Origin: an uncultured Clostridia bacterium
Lineage (GTDB): Bacteria > Bacillota > Clostridia > Oscillospirales > Acutalibacteraceae
Assembly (NCBI GenBank): GCA_937888485.1
Contig: CALAQQ010000290.1
Span: 1 to 47,832 of the forward strand
Length of the DNA stretch: 47,832 nucleotides
Reading direction: 5' to 3'
This document shows, piece after piece, positions 8,722 to 17,412 of the stretch (the stretch's first letter is position 1; every line of letters begins with the position of its first letter). The notes under the pieces were generated by a model, which saw nothing but the letters and a program-made list of their open reading frames with translations, was not told the DNA's origin and did not search any database. Both the position numbers and the translations under genes were made by a program.

Positions 8722-9563
8722 TGAAATCAAAAGGGTTTTTCGTCAGCGGAGCGATATACGTTTTGCTGTTTGCGGTTGCCGTCATATTTGTTGCGCCCGT
8801 TGTGATTATTCTCATCAATTCGGTGAAAAGCAATTTTTATATTTCTGATTCACCGTTTACTTTTCCGACGGCTGAAACCTTTGTCGGCTTTGAGAATTTC
8901 ATAAAAGGCTTCAATCAGTCGGATTTTATGCGTTCGTTTGCAAATTCCGCCTTTATAACGATAGCGTCTGTTGCGGGAATAGTTATTCTGACCTCAATGA
9001 CCGCGTGGTATATTGTCAGAATAAAAAACAAGCTTACGTCAATTATCTATTATCTTTTTATTTTCAGCATGGTTGTTCCGTTTCAGATGGTAATGTATAC
9101 CGTGACTTACTACGGTTTTGAACTGAAACTGAATAATCCTGTCGGAATCGTTTTCGTTTATCTCGGATTCGGTGCGGGGCTTTCTGTTTTTATGTTCAGC
9201 GGATTCATAAAAAGCATACCGAGAGAAATCGAAGAGGCGGCAACAATCGACGGCTGCGGACCGATAAGGGCGTTTTTTACGATTATATTTCCCATTCTGA
9301 AACCGACGGCAATAACCGTTGCCATCCTTAATGCCATGTGGATATGGAACGACTATCTTCTGCCTTATCTGCTACTCGGCTCGGGCAAAAACAAAACTCT
9401 GCCTGTTGCCGTGCAGATGGCTCTGACGGGCGGCTACGGAAACAAGGATATGGGTGCGCTCATGGCGATGCTTGTTCTGGCAATATTGCCGATTATTGTT
9501 TTGTATCTTTTCTGCCAGAAATATATTATTCGAGGCGTAGTGGCAGGCGCAGTGAAAGGATAA
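8721..9563 (+). CDS. sugar ABC transporter permease, MalG/UgpE type
   Basis: The second membrane subunit has 280 residues and about six helices, with the EAA motif EEAATIDGCGPIRAF. The start is ATG 8721, preceded by AAGGAGG at 8704-8710 and overlapping the previous stop by one base. It pairs with the MalF-type subunit to move the sugar delivered by the lipoprotein at 6438-7805. Confidence 0.92.
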   Translation: MKSKGFFVSGAIYVLLFAVAVIFVAPVVIILINSVKSNFYISDSPFTFPTAETFVGFENFIKGFNQSDFMRSFANSAFITIASVAGIVILTSMTAWYIVRIKNKLTSIIYYLFIFSMVVPFQMVMYTVTYYGFELKLNNPVGIVFVYLGFGAGLSVFMFSGFIKSIPREIEEAATIDGCGPIRAFFTIIFPILKPTAITVAILNAMWIWNDYLLPYLLLGSGKNKTLPVAVQMALTGGYGNKDMGALMAMLVLAILPIIVLYLFCQKYIIRGVVAGAVKG

Positions 9564-9568
9564 AACCT

Positions 9569-10663
9569 ATGGCAACAATAAGATTCAGTAATGTTGCAAA
9601 ATCCTTTGATAACGGCAAGGTGACCGTTATTCCCGACCTTTCTCTTGAAATTGCGGATAAGGAGTTTGTTGTGCTCGTCGGTCCTTCGGGATGCGGGAAA
9701 TCAACAACTCTGCGCATGATAGCGGGTCTTGAGGATATAAGCTCGGGCGAGCTTTATATAAATGATAAACTTGTGAATAACATTCCGCCGAAAGACAGAG
9801 ATATTGCGATGGTTTTTCAGAGTTATGCGCTTTATCCTCATATGACGGTTTATAAAAATATGGCATTTGCGTTAAAACTTAAGAAACTTCCCAAAAAAGA
9901 AATTGATGAAAAAGTTATGTGGGCAGCGAAAATCCTTGATATCGAGCCGTATCTTGACAGAAAACCCCGAGCGCTTTCGGGAGGTCAGCGTCAGAGAGTT
10001 GCCCTTGGCAGAGCAATGGTGAGAAATCCGGAGGTTTTTCTTCTCGATGAGCCGCTTTCAAATCTCGATGCAAAGCTTCGTACCGAAATGAGAGCGCAGA
10101 TAACAACGCTTCATAAAAAACTGCAGACAACCTTTGTTTACGTTACCCATGACCAGACCGAAGCTATGACAATGGCGGACAGAATTGTTGTTATGGATAA
10201 AGGAATAATACGGCAGTTTGATACTCCGCAGAAGCTTTATAACGAGCCCGCAGATATGTTTGTTGCAGGGTTTATAGGCTCTCCGCAGATGAATTTTATC
10301 GACGCAAAAATCGTTTCTGAAAAAGGAAAGCTTATTGTGAAGTATTCAGGCTATTCATTTGAAGTGCCGAAGAAGAAAGAAAAAGCTCTTGAAAATTATA
10401 AAGATAAAGATATTATTCTGGGAATAAGACCCGAGCATATTCTTTCCGAAGATGAAGAAGACGGTAAATGTTCAATGACTGTTGTTGCAGAGATAGCCGA
10501 AATGATGGGAAGCGAAACCAATATCTATTTTGAATTGTCGGGGAAACGGCATATCGCGCGCATAAAAACCGAAAGAAAAATTGCTGCAGGGGATAGCGTG
10601 AAGCTTTTTATCGACCCTGACGATGCTTATTTTTTTGATAACGAAACAACCAAGTCCATATAA
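9569..10663 (+). CDS. sugar ABC transporter ATPase, MsmX/UgpC/MalK family
   Basis: This 364-residue ATPase energises the importer. It has Walker A GPSGCGKST at 38-46, the Q-loop Gln84, signature LSGGQ at 136-140, Walker B FLLDE ending at Glu161, and the H-loop His194. The C-terminal third is the OB-fold/TOBE region of CUT1 ATPases. The start is ATG 9569, five bases after the permease stop, with AAAGGA upstream. Many Firmicutes share one MsmX among several importers; here a dedicated ATPase sits in the operon, or this is that shared enzyme. Confidence 0.92.
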   Translation: MATIRFSNVAKSFDNGKVTVIPDLSLEIADKEFVVLVGPSGCGKSTTLRMIAGLEDISSGELYINDKLVNNIPPKDRDIAMVFQSYALYPHMTVYKNMAFALKLKKLPKKEIDEKVMWAAKILDIEPYLDRKPRALSGGQRQRVALGRAMVRNPEVFLLDEPLSNLDAKLRTEMRAQITTLHKKLQTTFVYVTHDQTEAMTMADRIVVMDKGIIRQFDTPQKLYNEPADMFVAGFIGSPQMNFIDAKIVSEKGKLIVKYSGYSFEVPKKKEKALENYKDKDIILGIRPEHILSEDEEDGKCSMTVVAEIAEMMGSETNIYFELSGKRHIARIKTERKIAAGDSVKLFIDPDDAYFFDNETTKSI

Positions 10664-10697
10664 AAAAACACCTTTATCAAGTGATAAAGGTGTTTTT
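10664..10697. terminator. strong bidirectional terminator
   Basis: A 10-bp stem (CACCTTTATC with GATAAAGGTG) has a 4-base loop and is flanked by A-run and T-run. It separates the sugar importer operon from the convergent YgjV-like gene. Confidence 0.92.
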
Positions 10698-10701
10698 GAA
10701 A

Positions 10702-11253
10702 TTATTTATCGCTCTTTTTTTCTCTGAATCTGAAAAGACCGATTGCAATTGAAATAAGGTTGCATACCTCGGTTATAATTCCCGACCATGAATTGCAGAT
10801 AACATTATAAACCAGCCACATTAACGAGGTGGGGATGGTCAATGCTCTGAGCTGCTGGGTTTTCGGACTCCACATGACAAAGGAAGAAATAATCATCGCC
10901 GCCATGGGAAGGAGAGAAGCAGGGCTTGTGTAGGTCAAAAGACCTCCGAGACCTGCAAGAATTGAAAAGATAATCGGACAGAATATGCTGTCGGTGAATT
11001 TTGATTTTCCTCTGAAGCAATATGCAATGCTTCTTGTAAAGCCGACAATATTTCCGACCATTCCTTCGTATGCGCCGAGAAGGAAATACTGGAGCGCAAA
11101 AAGAAATCCCGAGCAAAACTGCATGAGAACGATTTTTTTATGTGTTCGCTGCTGGAATGATAAAAGCAGAAGCGCCGCAGCGATAAGACCGATTGTCTGT
11201 GAAATGATAAATTTCAAATCTTTGCCTTCAAAAAAAGATGTTAAAAAATCCAT
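10702..11253 (-). CDS. YgjV-family inner-membrane protein
   Basis: A 183-residue polytopic membrane protein. The layout, with an opening helix ending SFQQRTHKKI, then MQFCSGFLFALQYFLLGAY and VGFTRSIAYCF, matches the YgjV family, whose function is not established. GAGGT lies a few bases before the ATG. It ends at the strong terminator at 10664-10697. It may be the last gene of a long minus-strand unit, although a hairpin at 11323-11348 lies just upstream. Confidence 0.75.
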   Translation of the reverse strand: MDFLTSFFEGKDLKFIISQTIGLIAAALLLLSFQQRTHKKIVLMQFCSGFLFALQYFLLGAYEGMVGNIVGFTRSIAYCFRGKSKFTDSIFCPIIFSILAGLGGLLTYTSPASLLPMAAMIISSFVMWSPKTQQLRALTIPTSLMWLVYNVICNSWSGIITEVCNLISIAIGLFRFREKKSDK

Positions 11254-11301
11254 AATAACCTCAAAGCTTATTTTTGTTAATTATATCTTTTTCATTATAT
11301 T

Positions 11302-12060
11302 TTAACAATACCCAAAACGAAGAAATCCCTCCTGTATCGGAGGGATTTTTTGTGTATTTTTATGTTGTTTTACGGTGTATTCGTTTGAATTGATTATCAG
11401 CGTGTTTTCATCTTTCCAACAGATATCCATTGATTCGTATTCACGCCAATCGCCAAGATAAACCCTTTCGGGTGATTTTTCGATTTTTGCAAATAAGAGA
11501 TTAACGCAGTCGGTTTGTTTGATATAAACAACCGTACTTGCGCCTGTGGCTCCCTGGTCTGAATCAATAATCTCTGCATAATATTTTCCGTTCGGTGATT
11601 CAATGGTATCAATAACCGTATTAACGGATAAATTGCCGAAAAACACCGTGACAAAAGAAATCAGAAGGATAACCACAAACATCAAAGAAGAAGATATTAC
11701 GGAAAAGATTTTTGCCTTGTCTGATGCGATAATCTTTTCACTTATAACCGCACATGAAACAAAGCAAACAGCCATGGAAACAGCGGTGATGAAAGATTTG
11801 CTTTTGGTAACATAAATCACCGTGTTTATCAGCTGAATCAACGGCAGAAACGCAATGACAAATCTTGTTGATTTATTATGATTTGATTTTCTTATAAGAT
11901 ATACGCAGGCAATACAGGTTACTGCCGATATTGCCGAACAGATTTCATAGCTTACCAAAGAAACCGAATACCCGAAAGGATAAAGAATGAGGGTGAGCAG
12001 AGGAAAAAATGAGCAGATGAGTAACGGAATGACTGTAAAAAGCTTTTCCTTGTTATTCAT
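11302..12060 (-). CDS. uncharacterised membrane protein, DUF5412-like C-terminus
   Basis: A 252-residue protein with about four or five membrane helices in residues 1-150 and a soluble C-terminal part that begins ESPNGKYYAEIIDSDQG. That segment is reminiscent of DUF5412-type domains, but this is tentative and no function is proposed. AAGGAG lies about 13 bases before the ATG, unusually far. The last codons, KIPPIQEGF, are encoded inside a terminator-like hairpin, so the stop at 11302 lies beyond it. Confidence 0.6.
   Translation of the reverse strand: MNNKEKLFTVIPLLICSFFPLLTLILYPFGYSVSLVSYEICSAISAVTCIACVYLIRKSNHNKSTRFVIAFLPLIQLINTVIYVTKSKSFITAVSMAVCFVSCAVISEKIIASDKAKIFSVISSSLMFVVILLISFVTVFFGNLSVNTVIDTIESPNGKYYAEIIDSDQGATGASTVVYIKQTDCVNLLFAKIEKSPERVYLGDWREYESMDICWKDENTLIINSNEYTVKQHKNTQKIPPIQEGFLRFGYC
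11323..11354. terminator. terminator-like hairpin overlapping the 3' end of a coding region
   Basis: A perfect 10-bp stem (AAATCCCTCC with GGAGGGATTT) has a 6-base loop. T residues follow on the plus strand, and a T-rich stretch (ATTTCTTCGTTTT) follows on the minus strand. It lies within the last codons of the gene at 11302-12060. Confidence 0.6.
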
Positions 12061-12078
12061 GGTTTTATTTTTTACTCC

Positions 12079-13527
12079 TTATGAATATTTTCTTGACCAT
12101 GCATAGGGGGAGAAGAGCATGAGCATGGGAATGAGCTCAAGTCTGCCCGCAAGCATATCAAAGCATAATACAAGCTTGCTTAATACTGAGAAATCTGCAA
12201 AATTGCCGTATGGACCGACTGCTCCGAGACCGGGACCGATGTTGCCTATGCAAGCAATTACAGAGGTGATTGTTGTCACAAGGTCACGACCATCGATTGA
12301 GATAATGAGTATGGAAACAGCAATGAGAATCATATAGGTTGCAAAGAATACGGAAACACTTTTGACAACCGGTTCTTCAACCTTGTGCTTATCAACCTTA
12401 ACCGTTTCTATGCTTCTGGGATTTATTGCTTTCTTTATATCACGCAGACCGCTTTTTATGAGAATCATAAGACGGGAAACCTTTATGCCGCCACCGGTTG
12501 AACCTGCACAGGCGCCTATAAACATAAGAAAAACAAGAATAATTTTTGTGAAAACCGGCCAGGTGTCAAAGTTTGTCGTTGAGAAGCCTGTTGTTGTGAT
12601 AATTGAAGCAACCTGGAAAATGGAGTATCTTATAGAATCTCCTACGGAGTATTTTGTGTTTGCAAGGCATATCGAAATCAGAACCACAGAACCGATTACA
12701 ATACCGAGATAATAACGGAGTTCTTCATTTTTGACTGCCTGTTTTCCCTGCTTGATAAGAATCATATAATATATATTGAAGTTTACACCGAAAAGAAGCA
12801 TGAACACAGCAATAACCATTTCGCAATAGATGCTGTTATAGCCTTCAATGCTGTTGTTGAGAACTGCAAAACCACCTGTTCCTGCCGTTGCAAACGAGGT
12901 TACCAGGCTGTCGAAAAGAGGCATTCCTCCCGCGAAAAGCAGAATAACTTGAACGAGAGTCATAACGCAGTATATTCCATAAAGAATTCTTGCGGATGCA
13001 CGCAGCTTGGAAACAAGCTTTCCGACTGTCGGACCGGGAACTTCGGCTCTCATAACGTGCATGGAGGAGCTTTCTGTTTTTGGGAGAATGGCGATAACAA
13101 AAACAAGAATACCCATGCCGCCAATCCAATGCGTGAAGCTTCTCCAGAAAAGGAGACTTTGTGGCAATGATTCAATATTATTGAGAATGGTTGAGCCTGT
13201 TGTTGTGAAGCCCGAAACCGTTTCGAAAAAGGCATCAACAAAGCTTGGAATATGACCGCTGATTGTGAAGGGTAATGCACCGAAAAGCGACATAAGAATC
13301 CATGAAAGAGCAACGATAACGTATCCGTCTTTAGCGTAGATATTTTGCTTTTGCGGTTTTTTCCAGATTGCGGGCATGCCGACAACGGTGAGTGCCGCAA
13401 TTGTGAGAGCGAATGAAATCAGAGTGTTTTCATCGTATATTATAGCAACGATTGCAGGAATGGCAAGAAGAGCTGCTTCAACGAGCAGAATTCTGCCGAC
13501 ATTATAAAATACCATTCTGTAATTCAT
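12079..13527 (-). CDS. trkH: potassium uptake channel subunit TrkH/KtrB
   Basis: This 482-residue membrane protein is the K+-conducting subunit. It shows the repeated selectivity-filter segments of the superfamily: TTTGSTI, TAGTGGF, TTTGFST, and a last one around GNIGPGLG. Between them lies GACAGSTGGGIKVSR. It works with the cytoplasmic TrkA subunit encoded directly upstream, 16 bases away on the same strand. GGAGG lies before the ATG. The pair is enough for a Trk/Ktr-type potassium importer gated by nucleotide. Confidence 0.95.
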   Translation of the reverse strand: MNYRMVFYNVGRILLVEAALLAIPAIVAIIYDENTLISFALTIAALTVVGMPAIWKKPQKQNIYAKDGYVIVALSWILMSLFGALPFTISGHIPSFVDAFFETVSGFTTTGSTILNNIESLPQSLLFWRSFTHWIGGMGILVFVIAILPKTESSSMHVMRAEVPGPTVGKLVSKLRASARILYGIYCVMTLVQVILLFAGGMPLFDSLVTSFATAGTGGFAVLNNSIEGYNSIYCEMVIAVFMLLFGVNFNIYYMILIKQGKQAVKNEELRYYLGIVIGSVVLISICLANTKYSVGDSIRYSIFQVASIITTTGFSTTNFDTWPVFTKIILVFLMFIGACAGSTGGGIKVSRLMILIKSGLRDIKKAINPRSIETVKVDKHKVEEPVVKSVSVFFATYMILIAVSILIISIDGRDLVTTITSVIACIGNIGPGLGAVGPYGNFADFSVLSKLVLCFDMLAGRLELIPMLMLFSPYAWSRKYS

Positions 13528-13543
13528 AATCTTCCTCCGTCAA

Positions 13544-14902
13544 TCACACGAAGATATCGTGAAGGTCCTCGATTATTCTGCCCGTTGTGACAACGATTAC
13601 GCTGTCACCTGCTTTCATAACGTCATCGCCGCCGGGGAATATGATTTTTCCGTTGCGGATGATACATCCGATAAGGAGGTTGGGGAGAAGGTTGAGTTCC
13701 TTAAACGGAATGTTTTCATAACCCGCATCTTCGGGAACGATAAACTCAACGGCTTCAACCTTGCCGTCAACGAGCTTGTGGAGAGTCTGAATCTGAGAAT
13801 TTCCTGCTGAATTATGAAGCGCACGGACGTAACGGGTAACAAGATTTCCCGCAACAATCTGAGGGGAAACAACTGTTTCAAGTCCGATGTCATTCAGAAT
13901 TGAATATGAGTGGCGGTTGACCTTTGTGATAATTTTATTGACGCCCTTGGATTCGGCATACATGGAAACGATGATGTTCTCTTCGTCAATTCCAGTAAGA
14001 GAAACAAGAGCATCCTGTCTTTCAAGACCCTGCTCGTCAAGGATATCCTGATCGGTGCCGTCACCGTGAATAACCGTAACGTCATCGGAAAGAGTGTCTG
14101 CAAGGTCATAACAGCGTTTTTCGTTCTGTTCAATGAGTTTGATGTTTCTGCCTGTATCGGAAAGAAGCTTTGAAAGATAGTATGCTATTCTTCCGCCGCC
14201 GATAATCATAACGTTTTTGATTTTTTGTTTATAAACACCCGTCTGTTTCATGAAATTAGAAATTTCGGCTCTTGTTCCCGTTATGCTGATTGTGTCGTCA
14301 CAGCGAAGAACAAAATCACCCGAGGGAATATAAACGTTATCGTCTCTCTGCACGGCACAGATAAGAATTTTTGCCTTGCATTTCTTTCTGATTTCATAAA
14401 TCGGCATGTTGCAGAAGATGTTGTCCGAGTGAATTCTGACGCGAGCAATTTCAATCTTGCCTCTTGCGAAAGAGTCGAGGTTTGCCGCAGAGGGGAAACG
14501 GATGATTCTTGAAATTTCGTTTGCGGTTTCATATTCGGGGTTAACAAGCATGCTCAGACCGAGTTCGTTTCTCATGAACTGCATCTGAGCTGCATAGTCG
14601 GGATTGCGTACTCTTGCGATGGTGTTTTCCGTGCCCATTTTGTTTGCAATAAGGCAGCAGAGAATATTGACTTCATCCGATGCTGTTGCGGCAATAATGA
14701 GCTTTGACTTTGCAGCGCCTGCAGTTTCAAGAGTATCGCAGGTTATTCCGTTACCGCATACACCCATAACGTCATAGGTGTCAACCGTAGAAGTGACTTT
14801 TTCGCTATTCGTATCAACAACGGTTATGCTGTGACCTTCGTTAACAAGCTGCTTTGTGAGAGTAAGGCCAAGCTTTCCGAGACCGACAATTATAATATTC
14901 AT
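13544..14902 (-). CDS. trkA: Trk potassium system NAD-binding regulatory subunit
   Basis: This 452-residue cytoplasmic protein has the duplicated RCK_N/RCK_C layout of TrkA. The first Rossmann loop is GLGKLG at 7-12, and the second is IIGGGRIAYY near 230. Each half ends in a TrkA_C-like domain with segments such as IPSGDFVLRCDDTI and GDDVMKAGDSVIVV. It binds NAD(H) or ATP and gates the TrkH channel. It lies 24 bases after the MFS gene and 16 bases before trkH. Confidence 0.95.
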   Translation of the reverse strand: MNIIIVGLGKLGLTLTKQLVNEGHSITVVDTNSEKVTSTVDTYDVMGVCGNGITCDTLETAGAAKSKLIIAATASDEVNILCCLIANKMGTENTIARVRNPDYAAQMQFMRNELGLSMLVNPEYETANEISRIIRFPSAANLDSFARGKIEIARVRIHSDNIFCNMPIYEIRKKCKAKILICAVQRDDNVYIPSGDFVLRCDDTISITGTRAEISNFMKQTGVYKQKIKNVMIIGGGRIAYYLSKLLSDTGRNIKLIEQNEKRCYDLADTLSDDVTVIHGDGTDQDILDEQGLERQDALVSLTGIDEENIIVSMYAESKGVNKIITKVNRHSYSILNDIGLETVVSPQIVAGNLVTRYVRALHNSAGNSQIQTLHKLVDGKVEAVEFIVPEDAGYENIPFKELNLLPNLLIGCIIRNGKIIFPGGDDVMKAGDSVIVVTTGRIIEDLHDIFV

Positions 14903-14926
14903 ATTTTTGCCTTCTTTAAATAAATA

Positions 14927-16261
14927 TTATTTATTTGTTTGTGTTTTTTTGAATTCCTTTGCAAGGAAAAGAAGAGGTATAAAGATGGTAACTGCTATTG
15001 CCGCGGCTGCGAGATAGATGTGAGGAACAGGAATGTTAACAGCATTCTGATATTCATTGACGTAGGTGTCAACTGCAAAATGGTCTATGACTGCCGCTGC
15101 AATTCTGGGGCCGATAACCATAGGCAGAAGAACAGAGAAAATCATTCTGATTCCCTGAAGCTGACCTGCTTTGTCTTCGGGAGTGAAGTCACGGATTGCT
15201 GCATTGAGAATAATCATAAGAAGACCGTAGCCTGCAAGGCCGAGAAGAGCTGATACTGCGAAGAACCAGAAATTCTTGCCTGCAAAATAAACAAGTCCGA
15301 GACCTATAACGAAAATTGCGGAGCAGGGGAATGCGATTTTTGCTTTGCCGACTTTATCGATTGAGGTGAAGAGCTTAACGAGAAGCGCAATAACACCGAT
15401 AAGAGCGATAACGCAGAGGACAATCAGATAAATCGGAGTTGAAGTCAACGTTCCCATATCAACGTAGTGCTGGATATAAATGAAGAGATAGGGGAAGAAG
15501 ACCTGGCTTGCGATTGAGAAGATACCCATGCAGATAAGAGCGATATAGAGGCTCTTGTTATTTTTGATAACCGAGGGTCTGAAGCCGTAGGTAAGGCATT
15601 CGCCGAAGCTTGCGGTTGTTTTGATTCCGTTGCGAGAATCCTTGATTGTGAAAATACCGATGATACCGCAAATTGTAACAAGCAGACCGAGACCGATGAA
15701 GCATGGACCGTAACCGAATATGCCTGAAAGTGAGCCGAATGCCGCAGTAACAACCACCAGGGCTACAACGGGAACAATGGCAAGGATGGTTTCGGTTATG
15801 GTTCTGTTTGAGGGATTTGTAACGTCCGTTACCCATGCGTTAAAGGCGGCGTCGTTACTGGTTGAACCCATAAAGGTCATAACGCAGTCCATGATAATAA
15901 CGAGCATAACCGTCATGGGGATACATGCAACGGCAGGATTGCCTGTGATTATTGAAACGTTTTCGGGGGTGATGAAAGCAAATGACATAACGGTTATACC
16001 CCAAAGAATATAGCCTGCGCAGATGAAGATTTTTCTTTTGTTGAGCTTGTCGCTGAGGCTGCCCATGAAGAGCGAGGAAAGCATTGCCGTTGCAGCGCTT
16101 GCGGCAACCATGTTTGCAATGTCATATTCTGTTCCGCCGATGCGGTTGTAAAGATACATGTTGAAGAAGTTGTTTTCAACTGCCCATGCGACCTGACCCA
16201 TGAATCCGAAAAGGATGATGTTGAGAAGCAATGATTTGCTGAGTTTGGATTCTTTCTTCAT
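14927..16261 (-). CDS. MFS transporter
   Basis: A 444-residue transporter with about twelve membrane helices and the cytoplasmic loop SDKLNKRKIF, a form of the MFS signature between helices 2 and 3. The substrate cannot be predicted. The start is ATG 16261, with GGAGG eight bases upstream; the longer frame from 16339 would run into the previous gene. It begins two bases after the metallophosphoesterase stop, so coupling is likely. Together with the upstream phosphoesterase and YfcC carrier it forms a tight three-gene unit. Confidence 0.85.
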   Translation of the reverse strand: MKKESKLSKSLLLNIILFGFMGQVAWAVENNFFNMYLYNRIGGTEYDIANMVAASAATAMLSSLFMGSLSDKLNKRKIFICAGYILWGITVMSFAFITPENVSIITGNPAVACIPMTVMLVIIMDCVMTFMGSTSNDAAFNAWVTDVTNPSNRTITETILAIVPVVALVVVTAAFGSLSGIFGYGPCFIGLGLLVTICGIIGIFTIKDSRNGIKTTASFGECLTYGFRPSVIKNNKSLYIALICMGIFSIASQVFFPYLFIYIQHYVDMGTLTSTPIYLIVLCVIALIGVIALLVKLFTSIDKVGKAKIAFPCSAIFVIGLGLVYFAGKNFWFFAVSALLGLAGYGLLMIILNAAIRDFTPEDKAGQLQGIRMIFSVLLPMVIGPRIAAAVIDHFAVDTYVNEYQNAVNIPVPHIYLAAAAIAVTIFIPLLFLAKEFKKTQTNK

Positions 16262-16262
16262 T

Positions 16263-17402
16263 TTACTTACCTCCGAAATATTCAATAAGTTTAATAATTG
16301 CGAATGCAAGCACGCCTGCACCTGCAAGACCTGCGGCAACGTAGCCTGCTATGTGAAGCAAAAGACTCTGTCTGTCAGAGATGTTTCTGAAAATCGGACC
16401 GAGGCATTCGCATTTGAGACCGAACTGTTTGAAACGCTTGAGTTCCTGAGTGAATTTTTCAGGATTTTTTTCATCTATTGTGACAAGTCTGACGCATGAA
16501 CGGCAGCCGTCCGTATATGCACGGAAGCCTGCGGTTTTATGCTGCGCCATAAAAATTCCGTCGTATGTTCCCCAAAAATCATTGAGATGGTCGTGGCCGA
16601 AGAATGCACCGAGTATTCCGCCTACCTTCTTCCAACTTGAAAATTGACCGCTGTTAACGTCGGGAGAGCAGGGGCCTTCGCCAACATAGCCTTCCGTTCC
16701 TTTTTTGCCGACGTAAAGTGTTTTATTGTGAGAATTATATCCTCTTTTTGCAATTGGAAGCTCCCAGAAATGAGCTTTTCTGAGAAGCTCATATTCTTCT
16801 GGAACGGGTGTATGCTGGAAAACAAATGAGGGCATCGGTTTTCCGCCGTTCATTTCTTTTAGCTTTCCGCATTCTTTTTCGAACCATTCTATCTGGTCGG
16901 GATGAACGTAGTCATAGTGAGAAACGCTTCTGTCCTCAAAGCAGTTGTTTGAGTCGATAAACCAAAGGCAGAAAACGGGTTTTTCGCCGTCTGAGGAATA
17001 AATCAGCTCCTTGAAATTGGCATTGCCTGTTATTTCGGAGGGAGCATCGTTACGCATGATAACGTTTTCCATGCTGTTATAAATTGCAACAACCTCATCT
17101 TCGTGACCGTGGTCATGTTCATGATTTCCGAGCACCGAAGCAACGGGAATTCCTCTGCTTGTTATGGGCTTGACGAGGTCGGCAACCATTTCTCTGAATG
17201 CGTCGGGATCCTCTGCGATTTTATCCGTGTTGCAGTTGTCACCGAGAAAAACGCATAAATCGGGTTTATATTCATCAAGGGCGGCGTTCATGAGCTTCTG
17301 CATATCTTTGAAATTGAGGCTTGTTTTATAATCGTAATGCTCATGAATATCGCCGAAAAGCAGAATTTTGAATTTTCCGTCGGAGTTGAATTTAAGTTTC
17401 AT
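16263..17402 (-). CDS. calcineurin-like metallophosphoesterase with C-terminal membrane helix
   Basis: This 379-residue protein has all five metallophosphoesterase blocks: GDIH (Asp18, His20), GDN (Asp55), GNHE at 92-95, FQHTP (His197) and GHDH at 269-272. A hydrophobic helix at about 353-375 close to the C-terminus would make it tail-anchored, with the enzyme probably facing the cytoplasm since there is no signal peptide. Relatives are purple-acid-phosphatase-like phosphomonoesterases; the substrate is unknown. The start is ATG 17402 after AAGGTGAT. It lies between two transporters, 10 bases and 1 base from its neighbours. Confidence 0.85.
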   Translation of the reverse strand: MKLKFNSDGKFKILLFGDIHEHYDYKTSLNFKDMQKLMNAALDEYKPDLCVFLGDNCNTDKIAEDPDAFREMVADLVKPITSRGIPVASVLGNHEHDHGHEDEVVAIYNSMENVIMRNDAPSEITGNANFKELIYSSDGEKPVFCLWFIDSNNCFEDRSVSHYDYVHPDQIEWFEKECGKLKEMNGGKPMPSFVFQHTPVPEEYELLRKAHFWELPIAKRGYNSHNKTLYVGKKGTEGYVGEGPCSPDVNSGQFSSWKKVGGILGAFFGHDHLNDFWGTYDGIFMAQHKTAGFRAYTDGCRSCVRLVTIDEKNPEKFTQELKRFKQFGLKCECLGPIFRNISDRQSLLLHIAGYVAAGLAGAGVLAFAIIKLIEYFGGK

Positions 17403-17412
17403 TTTTATCACC

